Positions 62,011 to 64,000 of a DNA stretch of 64,000 nucleotides are shown here, piece by piece; within the stretch, counting starts at the first letter, position 1, and every line of letters begins with the position of its first letter. Position numbers and translations under genes: made by a program. The notes below the pieces were generated by a model. That model was not told the DNA's origin. It made no database searches and was given only the letters and a program-made list of their open reading frames with translations. Source of the stretch: Mycobacterium florentinum (GTDB lineage Bacteria; Actinomycetota; Actinomycetes; Mycobacteriales; Mycobacteriaceae); contig NZ_AP022576.1 in assembly GCF_010730355.1 (NCBI RefSeq), positions 6,138,001 to 6,202,000 of the forward strand, written 5' to 3'.

Positions 62011-63048
62011 GTGGCGCTATCTGAGTACGAGCAAGAACAGCTGACGAAGGTCAACGCGTACAAGCACCGCACCCTGCGGCGCCCGGAACGGCGCCTGCTT
62101 CCCTTCACGGTCGGTGGCCTGGGCTCGGGGGTGGTCAACACGCTGCTGAAGCTGCCGGTACTGCGCGAGGTGAAAAAGCCAGGCGCGGCGGTGCTGGACA
62201 CCGCGGCCGCGGGCGCCGCCAGGTTCATGACCAAGACGGGTCAACTGGCCACGTCGGAGGCGCGCGTCATCGGCGCCTATGCGAAGAAAGGCCACCCGGT
62301 CGAGCATCTCGACGACATCAGGAAGCTCGACCTGCGATCCATCGACGAGGTCGCGTCCTTCGGTCTCCGGCATCGCGCCTACTCGGCATCGGCGGCGGCG
62401 GAAGGCGCGGCGGCCGGCCTGGCCGTCAGCAGCGGTGAGGCGGCGGCAACCGCCGGTGCGGCGGCCACCGCGGGCGCCGCGGCGGGGCCGGGATTGGGCA
62501 CCGTCGCCACGGCGATGGGCGTCGACGCCGCGGCACTGTTGACCGCGTGCAGCGCGGTGGTGGCTCACGATGCTCTCTATTACGGCTACGACCCGCTCGA
62601 CCCCGCCGAAGAGATCTTCATGATGCACGTCATCGCGTTGGGCCTCGCGGAGACGGAACCGGCGAAAGTCGCCGCCTACCAACAGCTTACGTTGTTGACC
62701 GAAAGCCTCGCCCGCAACGCGGCGTGGCAGCAGCTCGACCGGCAGGTGGCCGTCAAGGTCATCCAGAAGTTCGCCGTCAAATTCGCCCAGGACCTGACGC
62801 TGAAAAAGCTGGTGCAGCTGGTACCCGGCCTCGGCGTCGGACTGGGCGCGGCCCTGAACTGGACGACGGTCGGCGAGATCGCCGACGCGGCCTACTGGGC
62901 TTACCGCGAGCGCTTCCTGTACGAAAAGGGCGCCGAATTCGAGCCCATCGCAACCGATATCGAGGGCGCCAAGAACGACGATCGACTATCGCTCGATCTC
63001 GAAGACATCCTCAAGTCGGAAGGCGTCCAGCTCGACGGCGAACGCTAA
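62011..63048 (+). CDS. EcsC-family protein
   Basis: 345 aa from GTG 62011, GGGAGC upstream. Ala/Gly-rich hydrophobic helices in the middle (GVDAAALLTACSAVVAHDAL and the glycine-rich VATAMG stretch) and the EcsC-like LYYGYDPLDPAEEIFMMHVI, QLDRQVAVKVIQKFAVKFAQ and LGAALNWTTVGEIADAAYWAY. Probably membrane-associated; biochemical role unknown. First gene after the island. Confidence 0.82.
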   Translation: MALSEYEQEQLTKVNAYKHRTLRRPERRLLPFTVGGLGSGVVNTLLKLPVLREVKKPGAAVLDTAAAGAARFMTKTGQLATSEARVIGAYAKKGHPVEHLDDIRKLDLRSIDEVASFGLRHRAYSASAAAEGAAAGLAVSSGEAAATAGAAATAGAAAGPGLGTVATAMGVDAAALLTACSAVVAHDALYYGYDPLDPAEEIFMMHVIALGLAETEPAKVAAYQQLTLLTESLARNAAWQQLDRQVAVKVIQKFAVKFAQDLTLKKLVQLVPGLGVGLGAALNWTTVGEIADAAYWAYRERFLYEKGAEFEPIATDIEGAKNDDRLSLDLEDILKSEGVQLDGER

Positions 63049-63112
63049 CCACGGTGACCCGACGGCGCCCACACATTATCGTGACGGTCAAGCAAACAAA
63101 GGACGGGCGCCC

Positions 63113-63583
63113 GTGGACCACATCGCAACAGCGGACGCGATCGCGGCCGCCGCCCACGCCGGCCAGGTCGACAAGGCCGGCATGCCCTACATCGGACACG
63201 TCCGCCGCGTCGCCTCCTACGTCGATCCCGCCAACACCGACGCCGTGGTGGCGGCCCTGCTGCACGACGTCATCGAGGACACCGGCCTCACCGCGGCCGA
63301 CCTGGCCGAGCGCGGCATCCCGCAGGCCGCGATCGACGCGATCGAGCTGCTGACCCGCCGCGACGACCAGCCGTCGGCCGATTACTACCGTCGCATCAGC
63401 GCGCACCCGACCGCCCGGGAAGTCAAGCTCGCGGACCTGGCCGACAACACCGATCCCGAACGGATGGCAAACCTGACCGAGTCCGACCGGGCACGGCTGA
63501 CCCAGAAGTACGCGGGCGCCTACGCCGCGCTCGGCGCCGACTTCGACGACGGGGCCCGGCGCAGAACCCGTGCGGCACAGTGA
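63113..63583 (+). CDS. HD-domain phosphohydrolase, MESH1/SpoT-like
   Basis: 156 aa from GTG 63113. HD motif set: His in AAHAGQVDKAGMPYIGH, His-Asp in LLHDVIEDTGL and Asp in KLADLADNTDPERM. This matches small alarmone or nucleotide hydrolases of the SpoT/MESH1 type needing Mn2+. No synthetase domain, so it would only degrade (p)ppGpp or a related nucleotide. Confidence 0.85.
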   Translation: MDHIATADAIAAAAHAGQVDKAGMPYIGHVRRVASYVDPANTDAVVAALLHDVIEDTGLTAADLAERGIPQAAIDAIELLTRRDDQPSADYYRRISAHPTAREVKLADLADNTDPERMANLTESDRARLTQKYAGAYAALGADFDDGARRRTRAAQ

Positions 63584-63619
63584 AACCCGCCGGTTAGCCG
63601 TCGACGTGAAAGGCAGCCC

Positions 63620-64000
63620 ATGCCAGATCTCAACGAACACACCATTACCGAAGCCGTAAAGAAAACCTTCGACACGTCCACCGACGACCGGTTCAGGCAA
63701 CTGCTCCAAAGCCTGGTTCAGCACCTGCACGACTTCGCCCGCGAGGTGCGGCTGACCGGCGACGAGTGGTTCACCGCAATGGATTTCATCGAACGGCTGG
63801 GCAAAATCTCCAGCCCCACCCGCCAGGAGGTGGTGCTGGCCTCCGACATCCTCGGCCTGTCGATGCTGCTGGACACGATGAACGAGAGCCCCGGCGGCTC
63901 GGCCACCGCCTCGGCGCTGCTGGGCCCGTTCTACGTCGAGGGCCGACCGAGCGCCCCCAACGGCGCCGACATCTCCAACGGCGTCGCGGGCACACCGATG
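63620..64000 (+). CDS. Intradiol ring-cleavage dioxygenase, N-terminal part
   Basis: 127 codons to the window end. N-terminal dioxygenase domain: ITEAVKKTFDTSTDDRFRQLLQSL, FIERLGKISSPTRQEVVLASDILGLS and ATASALLGPFYVEG, as in catechol/hydroxyquinol 1,2-dioxygenases. The Fe(III) ligands lie beyond the window. Cleaves a catechol between its hydroxyls. Confidence 0.87.
   Translation, partial: MPDLNEHTITEAVKKTFDTSTDDRFRQLLQSLVQHLHDFAREVRLTGDEWFTAMDFIERLGKISSPTRQEVVLASDILGLSMLLDTMNESPGGSATASALLGPFYVEGRPSAPNGADISNGVAGTPM

Overview
The window looks like chromosomal DNA of a slow-growing Mycobacterium. Evidence: high GC with G/C-ending codons, a PPE-PPW protein, a 19-kDa-antigen-type lipoprotein, many F420/LLM-type oxidoreductases, and genes I recognise from M. 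tuberculosis families (cysQ, Rv2296-type haloalkane dehalogenase with its Rv2295- and Rv2294-type neighbours, sseB, yjcE, pimC, vapBC). Species cannot be fixed from sequence alone.

Layout. 0-10 kb: partial zinc alcohol dehydrogenase, thiolase, membrane-anchored secreted protein, cysQ, metal-dependent hydrolase plus a membrane protein, sulfotransferase, DUF1214 protein, TetR. 9-12 kb: haloalkane dehalogenase / DUF2652 / PLP aminotransferase block. 12-19.5 kb: a catabolic-looking cluster with two paralogous pairs (LLM flavin oxidoreductase plus DapB-fold dehydrogenase), an AveC-type membrane protein coupled to a previously unlisted 36-aa membrane peptide, and a TetR-P450 operon. A palindromic operator at the TetR gene recurs, degenerate, before the LLM/DapB genes. 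19.5-34 kb: MFS, PPE, hydrolases, lipoprotein, SDR/LLM/EthD-like operon, TetR, nucleosidase, sseB, pimC, a 3'-truncated AAA ATPase and an Na+/H+ antiporter. 34-40 kb: a Cys-tailed DUF5685 protein with a MauE-thioredoxin fusion, an I42 inhibitor lipoprotein, a DsbA-like protein and VapBC. 40-48.6 kb: LLM, GGDEF-EAL, FAD oxidase/PhyH, a frameshifted hydrolase-cyclase, P450 and glyoxalase.

48.6-61.8 kb is an accessory island with visibly more A/T-ending codons (TTA, ATA, ATT). Six genes run head to tail, every junction a 4-nt NTGA overlap: an 86-aa protein, a Z1/SF2 helicase-like protein, a PD-(D/E)XK (DUF4420-like) nuclease, a MORC/MutL-like GHKL ATPase, an unknown protein, and a DUF6339-like protein with a C-terminal winged helix. 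Then come a Vsr nickase, a C5-cytosine methyltransferase fused to an endonuclease III-like [4Fe-4S] domain, a convergent second GHKL ATPase with two frameshifts, and a GIY-YIG protein. I read this as a methylation-linked anti-phage system related to Z1/MutL/DUF4420 (Mza-like) loci and to the GHKL-Z1-Vsr-methylase operons described by Iyer, Abhiman and Aravind, but with its own composition.

61.8-64 kb returns to host-like genes: EcsC family, HD hydrolase and the start of an intradiol dioxygenase. Intergenic DNA carries a set of long perfect inverted repeats at gene ends, several sharing a CGAACGTG core.
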